Of a DNA stretch of 64,000 nucleotides, positions 10,596-22,177 are shown one piece after another. Every line of letters begins with the position of its first letter. Position 1 is the first letter of the stretch. The DNA lies in assembly GCF_034190915.1 (NCBI RefSeq), contig NW_026947506.1:35877748-35941747 (forward strand). Direction: 5' to 3'. The position numbers and the translations under genes are program-made. This DNA is from Cavia porcellus. Taxonomy: Eukaryota; Chordata; Mammalia; Rodentia; Caviidae. The notes under the pieces are model-generated. The model did no database searches. It was not told where the DNA came from and saw only the letters and a list, made by a program, of their open reading frames with translations.

Positions 10596-10959
10596 ATTTG
10601 TTTAACCTTTCATCTGTACATGGCCGTTTGAACTGTTTGCTGCCAGACCGATGGGCTCAGTTGGCCCTGGGCACTGCTGGGATACCGTCAACCCTCATAA
10701 CTGAAGTGCCCGAATATGAATCCAAATTTCACTGAAATTCCTAGTCTAGGGCTTGTAAATTATTACCCTCTGGGAACTTTTATTCTTGCATGTTTTATTT
10801 TTTTTGTATTTGATACTTGAAAGACTTCGTGCTCCTTTAACATCAGAAAATTCCATAAGGTCATTGTCATTTAGTCAGCTCCCTACTGTTGTATTCCAAA
10901 CCATGCCAAATGTTTGTTTTATTTGGAGCGGTCACTGACTCCAGTTGTGTAAAGGGTAC

Positions 10960-11110
10960 CAGTAGCTCTCAAGCTGCCTGGTCATAAGAATCACTGGAAA
11001 CACTTAATAGAAGTGCAGACAGCCCAGTCCCACCTCCAGAATGCCTGATTTAGAAAGGCTGGGTGAACCCAAGGATCTGCATTATTTGGACATCCCAGGT
11101 GGACTAGACT
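10960..11110. mobile_element. MER5A-like hAT DNA transposon remnant
   Basis: Contains CATAAGAATCACTGGAAACA, a CCCAGTCCCACCTCCAGAAT core, and a GATCTGCATT..CATCCCAGGTGGA half, like the short non-autonomous MER5 elements. Ancient and diverged. Confidence 0.6.
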
Positions 11111-11129
11111 TTGTGAAATGATGGTACGT

Positions 11130-11425
11130 ATGTATATATGTATGTTTGTATTTATTTGAGACAGGGTCTCACTTCATAGTCCTGCTTAGCCTTGAGCTTA
11201 CTGTGTAGGCTAAACTGGTTTGAGCTCACTGTGTTCCTCCTGCCTCAGCCTTCTGAGTACTGGAATTATTGGCTTATACCACCATGCCTGCATAGAACCA
11301 TTTATTTTTTAACAGAAATTTAAAGATATGTTGAAAATAATTAATTGAAATCTCGAAGAACAGGAGCTGGGTGTGTAGTGACAGGTACATGTGAGGCTCT
11401 GAGTTCAATCCCCAGCATTCATCAC
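11130..11425. mobile_element. Antisense B1 and sense ID
   Basis: B1 at 11150-11290 on the minus strand; a short sense ID (GTGACAGGTACATGTGAGGC) at 11365-11425. Confidence 0.7.
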
Positions 11426-11604
11426 CTAAGCTGCCAAAGAACGTATCACTATAAAATACATGAGAAGTGACAGTGGAGCAAATATACAATAATTTTTCAT
11501 GAAGATAAGATTTCCTAATCTGAAGAAATTTTTATTTGCTTCCCATATGGTTTATTTTACTTGGGGTAAAAAAAAAAAAAAAAGAACACAACATTTGCTA
11601 CGGT

Positions 11605-11850
11605 AAATACTTCTGTGTGTACCGTTCAGTAGTGTCAAGTACATTCGTGCTGTTGAGCAACCAATCTCCAGCACTTCTTCATCTTGCAAAAACCGAAACT
11701 ATTGAAAAAAAAAAATCCCCATTCTTTGTCCCCTAGGCTCCTGGTTACCTCCATTTTTATGAATTTGACTATTTTAGATACTTCCGTGAAACAGAATCAT
11801 AGTGGATTTAGCTTTTGGTGACTGCCTTATGTCACAGGGTCATGCCTTCT
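11605..11850 (-). mobile_element. Old L1 3' UTR fragment
   Basis: GAGCAACCAATCTCCAGCAC, CCCCTAGGCTCCTGGTTACC and ATGAATTTGACTATTTTAGA are the complement of the familiar L1 3' UTR. Confidence 0.7.
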
Positions 11851-11924
11851 AGGCTCGGCCCTGTGTAGCATGCACCAGAGTTTCCTCCTTCTGTCCCCTT
11901 CCTCCCTCCCTTCCTTTCTCTTTC

Positions 11925-12080
11925 TCTGTTAGCACAAAGCTGAGGGTTGAACCCAGGGCGCTCCCACTGAGCTACATCTTAGCCTCCACCCTGCCCCCCT
12001 GAAGAGACCAGGTCTTGCTGAGTCGCTAAGCTGCCTAGGCTGGGCTTCAACTTGTCATTCTCCTGCCTCAGCCTTCCACC
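11925..12080 (-). mobile_element. ID + B1 composite SINE
   Basis: Antisense ID (GGGTTGAACCCAGGGCGCTC) followed by an antisense B1-like part. Confidence 0.75.
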
Positions 12081-12554
12081 TCTTATCTTGTACTTTAACA
12101 TCTGTGCTATCATTCTATTACTCATTCAGGACCTTGGTGCCACAGTGAAAGCATTCACTTGGAAACATCCGCAAGTTCCCATCGTATTTCATGCTCCATT
12201 TGTGTTAATCTTCCTGAAGTATAGGGCTGTTCAGTAATTTAGAAGCCAAGACAACTCCCAAGTTTAACAGCCCTCATGCTTTTAACTGAAAAATTAGTAA
12301 TGTGCACAACAACCTATTAAGTTTGTATAAAGTCTTAACAGCCTGTAACCCTTCCCAAGCTTTCTTCCCAGAGCCTCCTGTTCTTGGTGTAGGTTAAATA
12401 GCAGGGAAAATGACTCCTGGTTTCAAGCTGCCCTCAGCTCTGGGAACACAGCTGGGATCTTTTCTTTGCTACTTTGTTGAAATTGATCTGGTGTTCTCTG
12501 CAAAATCTCCTGACCGCCCTTGTGACTCAGATGAAAAATTAAAGTACTAACAGT

Positions 12555-12730
12555 GCCTTGGCCTCTACGTCATCTGTGCGGCTGTCTCTGACCTCTCCTG
12601 CCCTGCACCTGCAGGACTCTGGCCACATCAGCTTCCCTGCCCTTGCAAGAGGCCAGACAGGGGCCCAGGCTTTGCTGTGGGCTGAGTATTCTGCCCTGGG
12701 GCCACCTCTTTGGGCTCATTTTTCTTGAAA
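12555..12730 (+). mobile_element. Probable L2 3' fragment
   Basis: CTGCAGGACTCTGGCCACAT, followed by CAGGCTTTGC..GAGTATTCTGCCCTGG, follows the order of the L2 3' region. Diverged. The flanking 12085-12555 has no recognised repeat or exon. Confidence 0.45.
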
Positions 12731-12784
12731 TCACACAGACCACATCTTTACAACCTTCAATCCTTTGTGTTTAGTCAGCTTACT

Positions 12785-12991
12785 TTATTTTATTTTATTT
12801 GTTTATTTATTTACTTCTTTGAGACAGTGTCTCACTATGCAGTTCAAACTAGCTTTGAACTCACGTAAGTAGCCCACGTGTACTTGAACTCATGTGGGTT
12901 CTCCTGCCTCAGCCTTCCAAGTGGTGGGATTATAGGTGCGCTCCATCATGCCTGGCTGTTCCATTTTAATTTTTTTTCTTTATTCTTTTTT

Positions 12992-13024
<33 letters not shown>

Positions 13025-13105
13025 CTCACTAACTTGCCGTGGTTGGGCTGGAACTTTTGATCCTCCTGCCTCAGCCCCTCGGAGTGCTGAGTTTCAGTCA
13101 TGTGC
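12785..13105 (-). mobile_element. B1 SINEs with an internal (TG)n
   Basis: Antisense B1 at 12815-12955; a (TG)n run at 12996-13024; then an antisense B1 part at 13025-13105. Confidence 0.75.
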
Positions 13106-13419
13106 CATGCCTGACCCCCAACATTTTCAATGGGAAAATAAAGCGAAAAAATTTCAGTCTTGTAAAACAGAGATCTTGTCTCTGCAGAATACTTTCCTGT
13201 TCTTCTGGATAACAGAGGCATGTAAATGCAATGAGATTCTTCACAGTTGCACAATAATTTGTAACAGAAATCTATCTCTAGAGAGCTGTTTCAAAAACCC
13301 TCCTACCAGCTGAGTATGAATGAAATCATGAAGCAAATTGGCTGCTCTGTTTAAAATGGTGCTATCGCTCACATGGATCCTCTTAGAGTCCTGATCCTCC
13401 TTACAATTTTCTATATATC

Positions 13420-13795
13420 TGAAGACCTGGGTAGCCCTAATCCCAGCACTCAGGGAGGCTGAGGCAGAAGGATTGCCATGAGTTTGAGGTCAGCCTCGCT
13501 ATGTAATGTGCTCAATGCCTGTTCACACTCACTCACTGAATGCATATGGAATACAATGGTGGGCCAAGTCAGGCCCTGTCCCTGTTTTTATGGGCTGTAA
13601 TCAAAGACATAGACACTAATTGGTGTGACAGTACATCCCTGTAATCCCCAGCCTCTGGAGGCTAACTAAGGAGGATTGCCATGAATTCAAGACCAGCCTG
13701 GGCTACATAGTGAATTCAAGGACACCCTCCTGCTCCCCCTACACAGCCAGAGCTTGTCTCAAAAAGAAAAAAAAAAAAAAAAAAAGAAGAGAAAC
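13420..13795 (+). mobile_element. B1 SINEs
   Basis: Partial sense B1 at 13425-13515 and a longer sense B1 at 13620-13795 ending in poly(A). Confidence 0.75.
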
Positions 13796-13949
13796 AGACA
13801 TCAATCAAATAATCACTTCTTGTTAAAAAGAGCCATGGTGCAGTGGTTTTCCTTTATTCTCTTCCCATTTGTTTGACACACACACACAAAAAAAGCAACC
13901 CCCCCCACACACACACACCCAGTGACGGGAAAGTGGCTAAGACACCTTC

Positions 13950-14035
13950 ACTAAGACTGTATTTCCTCGTCCGTGGAATGGGAGAGTCCCCTGCCTCACG
14001 GTCATGGCAGGGATTCAGTGAGAGGTGCTAATTGA
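13950..14035 (-). repeat. Possible MIR fragment
   Basis: TATTTCCTCGTCCGTGGAAT followed by GGGATTCAGTGAGAGGTGCT resembles the complement of MIR. Weak. Confidence 0.4.
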
Positions 14036-14244
14036 GAATGGATGACTTGGGGAAAATGGTTATCATTGCCACAGATTCGACTGAATACAGGGGCACAACA
14101 GTCTCAGTCCCACACTCTCCTCTAGAATGTTGTCTTCCCTTCAAAGCGTGGGTCTGATCCATCCACCACCTTGAATCTGGACTAGTCATTTGTAGCCAGT
14201 AGGATTTGACACACATTTTCCCCAAGAGTAAGTTACTGGATCAT

Positions 14245-14590
14245 CTGAGATGTATTAGTCAGCTTTCTCACTGCTGAGAACAGTGCCCTCAATTTAAAGG
14301 AGGAAAAGCTTATTTGGCTCCCAGTTTCCAATGGATTCAGCCCCTTGGCCAGCTGGATCCACTGCCCATGGCAGACAGCATGGTGGAAGGGATTGATGAA
14401 GGAAGATTGCCCATCCTACAGCATCCAGAAAGCAGAGAGAAGGGAGGAGCTAGGAACAAGAACGTATCCTTCTAGGTAGCCCTCCTACCCCTTCTGACCA
14501 GGCCCCACCTCCAATTAAGCACTTTCAGCCAAGGACACTGGAGAGTACAGTACCCACATCGTCCAATCATCTTCTAAAAGCCCCACAAAG
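14245..14590 (-). mobile_element. LTR fragment, MaLR-like
   Basis: TGTATTAGTCAGCTTTCTCA, AAAGGAGGAAAAGCTTATTT and CAGGCCCCACCTCCAATTAA resemble the complement of a mammalian ERVL/MaLR LTR. Family is uncertain. Confidence 0.5.
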
Positions 14591-14609
14591 GACTTTTAGG
14601 GGACATTTG

Positions 14610-15290
14610 TTTATTGTTTTTTTGAGACAAGATCTCATTGCATCTTTGTTAGCCTCAAACTTGTGGCAATCTACCTGCCTCAGCCTCCCAAGTGCTGGCA
14701 CAGGTGTGTGTCACCATGCCTGGGGCACATTTTATATCTACAGCATAACCCAGGCTATGTGGCTCTGACACATTTGCTGCAACACTTGTGCTGGGAACTG
14801 AGCTGTCACTATGTATGAACGCTCATGTGAAGCTGCCATACTTGGAGAAAACCCAGGCCATGTGCAGAGGCTCCAAGCTGGTGTCCTGCCTGACGCTGAG
14901 GTAGAGATCCTAGTGGAAAATCAACCTCAAAGGACACCCTCCCACTTCCTAGGTCTTCTTTCCCAGGGTTTGCATTTTCCCAGCTGAAGCTCAGATATCA
15001 TGGAGCAGGGAAAAGCTATCATTGGTGGGTGTCAAATGTTAACTCCTGATACACAAATAACTCCTAATAAAACAGCTGTTTCATGCCAGAGTTTTGGGAA
15101 TGATTAGAGAGAAATAGTACCTGCACCATATATGCTAATCCTTCCTCTGAATTCCATTCTTTTTTACAGTTTTGTATTTTGAAACTAAATCGCTACATTG
15201 CCCAGGCTGATCTTGAACTTGAGATCTTCATGCTTCAGCCTCCTTGATTGCTGAGATTTCATGTGTGAACCACTGTGCTTGGCGCTGGCA
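14610..15290 (-). mobile_element. Two antisense B1 SINEs flanking low-repeat DNA
   Basis: B1 at 14615-14725 and B1-like at 15165-15285. The 14726-15164 interval has no recognised repeat. Confidence 0.65.
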
Positions 15291-16230
15291 GATGCATCTT
15301 AAAGGGCATTACTCTTCTAAGGTTGTTTTTGACTGACCATTTGGTATAAGAGAAATTTATTCTTTGCTCCTTACCCAGTATGTAGCCATGGTCGCTTTGA
15401 AAGACATTGTAAATCTTTATATTAAATGGAGGGAACAAACAAACAAAGCCTTTACGAAGTAGGAACATGGAAATGATAACTTTTAAAAATGTCCTTTAGC
15501 CAGTAAGTTTTGCCTGAAAAATGGCTATTTGCCCCTGTCCTGTTGCCGAGCTCTGCTGTCCTGAATAAAGCTGAGAATTTTCATGTTGAAAGGCACTTCC
15601 TTCTGTTATTTGATCGCCTTCCTGGTTTTGTCTAATCTCACCCAGATTACAGTCATATTTCATGCTCTCTTTAATGAGTGTATTAAAATATCAAGCACAG
15701 AGTCTTTGTTCCATGGTCTTGACTTTTTCGTGCACTCAGATGTATTTTGAGATTCTGACAAAGAAGAATGCTTGCTTTAAATATTCTTAATGCCTTGAAG
15801 ACAACGCTGTCTTTCTGAGCTTCTAAAATTTTCCTGCCTTCTGATGAGGTAGTTTATTTAGAGAGTACTCTGTTTTAATTAAGCCCTTCTGAAGAGACAT
15901 TCCTTTTTTTTTTTTTTTTTTTGCAAAAATATGCTTTCTCCCTTACAAGTCATTTATATTTATAATATTCATAAACTAAGTTATTAGCAAAAGCAAAGTT
16001 TTAGCTGCAGAGTGGCTGTGTCTTCTAAATTCAGAGGAGAGAGCGAAGACTAAAGCCAGGCTTTGCCAAAAACCGGTGACAAATGAAGATGCTGGAAACA
16101 CACATGGAGTTGCTGCTCAAGAATGTTTTTCCTCTTAAATGCTGAGTTTTAATTTATTGTTTGTCAAACGGGTTCTCATCACAAAGAAAAAAGAGTGTTG
16201 GAAGTGTTTGCTGTAGAGGGCTTAGTGTTT
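15290..16230. other. Low-repeat island, candidate non-coding element
   Basis: About 900 bases free of SINEs apart from a poly(T) at 15904-15922. AT-rich, with TTTTAATTAA at 15873-15882 and no meaningful ORF. Its survival without insertions in a SINE-dense neighbourhood is the only hint of function. Confidence 0.4.
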
Positions 16231-16234
16231 TTGG

Positions 16235-16600
16235 TTTCTTCAGTACTGTGGATTCGGCCCAGGACCTTCACCCCGAGCTACATCCCCAGCAGCCCCGCCC
16301 CCTTCCTTTGAGGCAAGCTCTCACTGTGTAGCTCAGGCTGGCACCAACTCACAAGGATCCTCCTGATGACCAGCAAGCACCACCAAGCCTGGCAGCAGTG
16401 CCTTCTTTATGTTGACACAGGATTTTGCTGTTGCTAAATCACCCAAGTTGAGCTTAAACTTGTGATCTTCCTGCCTCAGTCTCCCAGGGTAATGGGATTT
16501 TTTGTGTTTAAATTAAAAAAAACTTTTGTGTGCTGTGGACTGAACCTCAGGCTTTACAAGGCATATATTCTACCAATGAGCTATACCATCGTCACCCTCC
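16235..16600 (-). mobile_element. ID + B1, B1 and ID SINEs
   Basis: Antisense ID + B1 composite (16235-16400), partial antisense B1 (16405-16500), antisense ID (16520-16600). Confidence 0.7.
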
Positions 16601-16774
16601 AGCCCTGTTTTATTTTGTAATATGTGCCTGTTCTAGCGGTGGAGAAGGCTCCCGTGGAACTTTTCAATTATTTCTTTGTTCAGTTAGACAGTACATGCAA
16701 ATGAAAGCTTACTTTTTCTCAGTATTGTAGTATGTCCACATAATAGAATATATAGACAATACAGAGAAGTAGAG

Positions 16775-16856
16775 ACAGGCTAGGAAAATAACTGTTAGAG
16801 AGCACTTGCTTAGCATGTATGAAGCTCTGGGTTCAATCCTTAGCATAGGGAGAGTT

Positions 16857-16909
<53 letters not shown>
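16775..16909 (+). mobile_element. ID SINE ending in a pure (GA)26 microsatellite
   Basis: Sense ID (GAGAGCACTTGCTTAGCATG) at 16775-16850. An uninterrupted (GA)n of about 52 bases follows at 16858-16909, where the SINE tail would be. Confidence 0.8.
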
Positions 16910-16911
<2 letters not shown>

Positions 16912-17054
16912 TGAAAGACATCTGTAGACCTCTAAAAGTCAACCCATGTTCTCATTTTGGTCCACTTGGTAATATTTAATATGTCACCCTTTCTCTTATA
17001 TGGTTAAAATCATATCCTGTGTGTGTTTTAAATCTTGCTTTAAAATTTTTTAAA

Positions 17055-17435
17055 TTTATTTTTTGCAGTAATGGAGATTGAACCCAGGGGTGCTCCACCA
17101 CTGAGATGTATTCTCAGGCCTTTTTAGTTCCAGCCTTTTTTTTTTTTTTCTTTGAGGCAGGGTCTCACTTTGTAGTTAAAGCTAACCTTGAACTAACTAT
17201 ATAGCCCAGGCTGGCTTTGAACTTGCAGCAATTGTCCTGTCTCAGCTTCCTGAGTGTTGAGAGTACAGGTATGTGCCACTATACTTGGCTCTCTCTCTCT
17301 CTCTAAATGTTTTTTTAATTTTGAGACAGGGTCTAGAAAAGTTGCCCTTCTGAGATTTGAACTTCTGACTCTCAAATTTTAGATCCCCTCAGTGCTGGAA
17401 TTACAGTTTCAGACCACATGCCTGGCTTTAGAATG
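17055..17435 (-). mobile_element. ID + B1 composite and B1 fragment
   Basis: Antisense ID (17065-17120), antisense B1 (17150-17292), a short (CT)n, then another antisense B1-like piece (17315-17430). Confidence 0.75.
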
Positions 17436-17499
17436 ATTCTTAGGGAGGAGATTACTAGGTGAAGGGGCATGCATATTTTAAAGGCTTTTAAATGACTCT

Positions 17500-17585
17500 T
17501 ACCAGGCTCAGCAGCAGAGTACTTGCCTAGCATGCAAGAAGCACTGGGTTCAGTTTCTAATACCCCTTTCCCCAAATAAAATGAT
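17500..17585 (+). mobile_element. ID SINE
   Basis: Sense ID with CAGAGTACTTGCCTAGCATG and GGGTTCAGTTTCTAATACC. Confidence 0.75.
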
Positions 17586-17969
17586 AATTTCAATTTGCTC
17601 TCCCCAGTGGGCTTTATAAATTCTCATTCCTGGCATTTATGTATCATCTTGTGTTTGTATTCAGGTTATTACTTCAGTGACAAACATACTGTAAAGACTA
17701 AATATACTAAGATCTGAGATGTAGTCCTTATATAAATAATCTCACAGATGGATATTTTCTGGCATACTGTTGAGTTTCCACAGTCCACATAGCTGGAAGG
17801 GATTTTGGAAGAGACATAGTCCAGATGTGGCCTTTCCGGCCTTCACTTGAATATTTCCTGGGATGGGTGCACACGTACTCTCTATAGGCACTTGTATCAT
17901 TCCATATTCTCTCTTTTCTCTGAACCAAAATCAATCAATTAATCTATCATCTATTTAGGTATCCCTGTC

Positions 17970-18262
17970 ATTTATTTATAGATGGTACTGGAAATTGAAC
18001 CCAGGGCCTTCACACTGAGCTACATCCCCGACCCATTCTTATTTTGAGACAGGTTTTGCCATTTTGCTAAATTACCAGGCTGGGCTTAAACTTCTGATTC
18101 TTAGCCTCAGCCTTCTTTTTTTTTTTTTTTTTTTTTTTACCGGTACCAGGGATGAACTCACGACCACGCGCTTGCAAGGCAGGCGCTTATGCCGCTGAGC
18201 TAAATCCCCAGCCCTAGCCTCAGGCTTCTTGAGTGCTAGGATTGCAAGTGTGAGGCACCTCA
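17970..18262 (-). mobile_element. ID + B1 composite split by a young ID
   Basis: The older antisense composite runs 17975-18117 and resumes at 18231-18262. The gap holds the ID listed next. Confidence 0.85.
18118..18214 (-). mobile_element. Young ID SINE inserted into a B1
   Basis: Antisense full-length ID with poly(T) start, ACCGGTACCAGGGATGAACT and CCGCTGAGCTAAATCCCCAG. Target duplication TAGCCTCAGCCTTCTT (18102-18117) against TAGCCTCAGGCTTCTT (18215-18230), one mismatch. Confidence 0.92.
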
Positions 18263-18269
18263 AAGTAAA

Positions 18270-18368
18270 GGTTCAGAGCTCAGGAAGCTGAGGCAGGAGG
18301 ATCACGGATCACAAGTTCAAGACCACAGCCACATAGCGAGACCCTGTCTCAAAAAAAGAAAAAAAAAA
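18270..18368 (+). mobile_element. Partial B1 SINE
   Basis: Sense B1 (GCTGAGGCAGGAGGATCACG) with an A-rich tail. Confidence 0.75.
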
Positions 18369-19150
18369 GTAAAAGTTAAGGTAAGAATTCTCAAAGGAGG
18401 GAAGGGCCAAGCTGTACTCTGAAGTTGTTGGGTTGACTAAAGAAAAGGGGAGGCATCTGTGTGGCAGCGGAAACGTCCCGAGCAGCACATTCCAAGTTGA
18501 GCGTGTACACTACGGAGCCCACACCATCCGGGCCACTGGGGCAAGCTGTTGCTGCTTGTTTAGTATTTTGGCTGTGTTTCTGGAACAGGGACAGAGTTGC
18601 TGCTTCACTGTGCAAACCCAGCCTGCTGCCTGCTTCTTGCATTTCTTCAGTAGCCATGGTGTTTCCTAGCCCGAGAGACAGAGCTCCTCCTTTTCTCCTT
18701 GTCTTGACACCAAGTCACTTTGGGGTCAGTTTTCTACAACTGGCAAGTCAAAAGGCCTATAATTTAATGTGTCAAGTGTTACATCTCACACCTAAATAAA
18801 CAGTTCTTACCGAGGTGCAGGGATGGCGCAGTTCTTCGAGTTCCACAAAGACTCGGGTTTGCTGGAGGGTGGGAATGGAACTTCTGCTTTTTCCTTTCAG
18901 GGACAGATCGCCAGGGTTTACATGGACAAATGTAAGTCATTTCTTACTTGTTGATGACAACAGGGGACAGGGAAATTCAGAAACATACTACACAGAAATT
19001 TCATGGTAGCTACTGATAGAATTTCTTCATCCGAATTTTTATAAGTAGCACAGCCGGACTATTTGGAATCTGGCTCCTTTTATTTTTTCTGTTTTTTTTT
19101 TGTCCCCTTTCTTCTGGGTGTAAACAAGGTTTTCTTTGACCAAGTAAGAA
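18369..19150. other. Low-repeat intergenic island
   Basis: About 780 bases with no recognised repeat. Open frames up to 112 codons are present on the plus strand but have no recognisable family. A 32-base segment at 18558-18589 recurs with four mismatches at 19836-19867. Confidence 0.5.
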
Positions 19151-19159
19151 GCACCGGGA

Positions 19160-19530
19160 GTCTGGCATGGTGGCTCACGCCTGCAATTATGGAACTCTAG
19201 AAGGCGAAGGCAGAAGGATCACAAGTTCGAGCCCAACTTGGTCAATTTAGTGACTCTGTGAGACCCTATCTAACATAAAAAAAATTTTAAAAGGTGAGGA
19301 GAAGGGATGTAGTTCACTGTAAAGGCCTAGGGTTCAATTGCCTGTATCAAAAGAAAAGCAAAAAAAAGGAAAGAAAAAAGAAAAAGCAACTGGGGAAATG
19401 TTAGAAAATACTCCTATAAGAAACAACTGGCTGGAATTTAAATGGTAGGTGCTGGGCTGAGGTGTGGCTCAGTGGCAGAGCACTTGCCTTGGCATGAGGC
19501 CTTGGGTTCCGTTCCCAGCCCCCAAATAAA
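19160..19530 (+). mobile_element. B1, ID and ID SINEs
   Basis: Sense B1 (19163-19280) followed by an ID-like piece (19295-19350) and an A/G-rich tail; another sense ID at 19455-19530. Confidence 0.75.
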
Positions 19531-20395
19531 TAAATAGAACACAGTACACCTTTGGTCTTCTAAAAAAATGGAAGTTCAATTTGGCTTCTACCCCAGCCCC
19601 TCCCTGGCTCTGGGACTTCCCACTGGAGAGTAGCTTGTGCTCTTGAACCCTCCGACTTTACTGCCCTCAGACTACAAATCTGCTCTCTGTCTGGGACAGG
19701 CCCGCTTTGGGTTTGTTTTTGGCGGAAGGAGACTGAGGTAAGGGCCAAGTAGCAAGCAGACTTTCAGGATCCGTCTTCCCTCTCTTCCTTCTCTTGCCAT
19801 ATTCTGGTTATCAGGAATTAACTTTTCCTTCTAATGTTTAGTACTTTGTCTGTGTTTTTGGAACAGGCCCAAACACTGTACTTTTTACCTCTCATTTCGT
19901 TCCAATCACAAAATCACTTCAGCCGAAGGCCCCTTCTCAGAAACTGGGCAATTAGAAGAGGAGGGATGTCTATTACTAACACTTCATTTGTAGCCCTGTC
20001 ATAAATAATTAACTGAAGTTAGGCTCAGAGATCTAATGGATGAGGTGCAATTGACGGTGCAGCCCAGGAGCTTTTTCTCATGGGTTTTAACCCATTCACA
20101 AAATCCAGGAAGTGGATACAGCCCTTTCCATTAGCAAGACAGCTCACTGTCTGCTCTGAACACTTAGAGAGGAAACCACAGCCGAGCTACTCCATTGGTG
20201 GTTTCTTCTGCTACACACATACTGATTTTGATCTTTTGCAAACTCAAACTTGTCCCAGGGATGATGGTGGAAGGTAGATCCTGAAGGGCTGTGACCACTT
20301 CAGCTGAGATTCAGCCTTTGACTTGAACAGTTAATGTAAAGAGATGGCGGGCACTGTTTGAATTGAGGTGAAATGCACAGAAAAAAATTAAGTTG
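19531..20395. other. Low-repeat intergenic island
   Basis: No recognised mobile element or exon; contains the second copy of the dispersed 32-base segment. Confidence 0.5.
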
Positions 20396-20399
20396 TAAA

Positions 20400-20590
20400 A
20401 GGGAAACTACTGAATGATTCACCTTACATAAAGGGCCTAGAGTGGCTCAATTCAGAGATTCATGAAGTATAGGGAGAGGTAGATGCCATGGGTTGGGGAG
20501 AAGGGATAAGGTGTTAGTTTAATGGGGGCAAAGTTTCAGTTTGGAAAGATGAAAAAATTCTGGAGATGGAGTACTACCACTACCTAATGC
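20400..20590 (+). mobile_element. Old L1 3' UTR fragment
   Basis: GGGCAAAGTTTCAGTTTGGA and AAAAATTCTGGAGATGGAGT match the L1 3' UTR in sense orientation. Confidence 0.7.
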
Positions 20591-20599
20591 CCACATATG

Positions 20600-21185
20600 T
20601 TCATCAACCCTGACAGAAACTTCACACTCACACAGTAATTATTCTTTATTCTATCCTGCCCTAGCCCCTGGCAACCACCAATTTGCTTTCTGTCTCTATG
20701 GATTTACTTATTTTGCATATTTCCTATAAATGGAATCACACAATATGCGGTCTTTGTGTCTGGCTCTTTCATTTATGTTTTTTTTTTTTTTTTATTACAC
20801 TGGAGACTGAACCAGGCAGGGAGTGCTGAACCATCTTCCCAGCTCTTTTATATTGAGATAGGTTCTTGCTAAATTTCCGAGGCTGGACTTGAATTTGGGA
20901 TCATCCTGCTTCAGTCTCCAGAGTAGCTGAGATTACAGATGTGCACTACTGTGCCCACCGCTACCTCATACTGTATCATGTATCAATAATTCTTTTCTTT
21001 TTACAGATAATATTTATTGTAGGGCTAGATCCCCATTTGTTTACCCCTCCACGAGATGTTCATAGACATTTGGACTCCTTCCACTTTTAGCGATTGTAAA
21101 CAATGTTGCTTTCAGCATTTGTTTACCAAGATTTGTTTGGGTACCTTTGCTGGGATTGTTTGGATTCTCTTTGCTCTTAGTTTCT
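20600..21185 (-). mobile_element. Old L1 3' UTR fragment, opposite orientation
   Basis: CCCCTGGCAACCACCAATTT, TATAAATGGAATCACACAAT and GATTGTAAACAATGTTGCTT are the complement of the L1 3' UTR. Split by an antisense ID + B1 composite at 20778-20960. Confidence 0.7.
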
Positions 21186-21224
21186 TTCTGTTTTTTTCTA
21201 AAAAGGCTCCTAGATACCTTTTTG

Positions 21225-21425
21225 GGTTTTCTTTGTGGGATTAGCAATTGAACTCAGGGCCTTAACACTGAGCTACATCCCTGACCCTTTGTATTTTTAT
21301 TTAGAGACAGAGTCTCTCACTAAGTTGCTAACTTGCTCAGGCTGGGCTTGCACTCAGGTTCCTCTTGCCTCAACCTCCCACAGGAGTGGGATTTACTGGC
21401 TGTGCTACCATACCTGGCCCAAACG
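21225..21425 (-). mobile_element. ID + B1 composite SINE
   Basis: Antisense ID (TTGAACTCAGGGCCTTAACA) joined to an antisense B1-like part. Confidence 0.8.
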
Positions 21426-21893
21426 GCCTTCTTTACTTGTGACCAGGTAGGTCCCACTGGACCTTGTGGGACAAGTAGCACTTGTTGGGAAACCTGATGG
21501 TTGACATGTCTCAGAGGGTCACAGCACACGGAGGCCACCCAGCAATTAGGGCTGCCCTGTCATCCTGCCTGGGGAGGGTGCCCAAGAATGTGGGCGGCCA
21601 CTTCTGGCTGTCACTGGTTTTTGAGAAGGAGAAACACTGGACTCTGCGGGGCAAGTGCAGCGGGAATCTGTCCCCCTGACTCATCCCTGGGGAGCCTTCC
21701 TTTCAAGTCCCTGGACATCCTGTCTCACCTCAGCTTGCGGGTTAACAGGATGTGTAAGACATGATGACACCAAAATGGGAGTGGGCACAGTTGACTGAAA
21801 TTCTGTTCCTGCTTGCCTTGTCACAGAGCTCCCAGTCAAGAAGAGACTAGATGGGCTTTAGGTTCTGACAGGATCAGAGATCATCTACTGTGC
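21426..21893. other. Low-repeat intergenic sequence
   Basis: Moderately GC-rich, no repeat family or exon recognised. Confidence 0.45.
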
Positions 21894-21894
21894 A

Positions 21895-22075
21895 ATGTCC
21901 ATCCTTTCTTGATTTGTTGAAGTAAAATTGACAGAACATAAAAATGAGCCATTTGGAAGTAAATGATTCAGTGGGATTTAACACATCAGGTCTCATAACC
22001 ACTGCCAAAGTACGTGTGTCGCCCCATGAAGGTCCTTTGTATTCCTTAAACAGTTGGATCATGTGCTACTTGAAA
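21895..22075 (-). mobile_element. Old L1 3' UTR fragment
   Basis: AAGTAAAATTGACAGAACAT and the following TCAGTGGGATTTAACACATC fit the complement of the L1 3' UTR. Confidence 0.5.
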
Positions 22076-22177
22076 AGTCAGTCCTTGGGGTAAAGTCCTG
22101 GATCCTGGCTTGGTGCCTACATTTAGATGGGAAAAAAAGCATTAGTTATGTCCAAATAGCAGGATGTGGACTGGATT

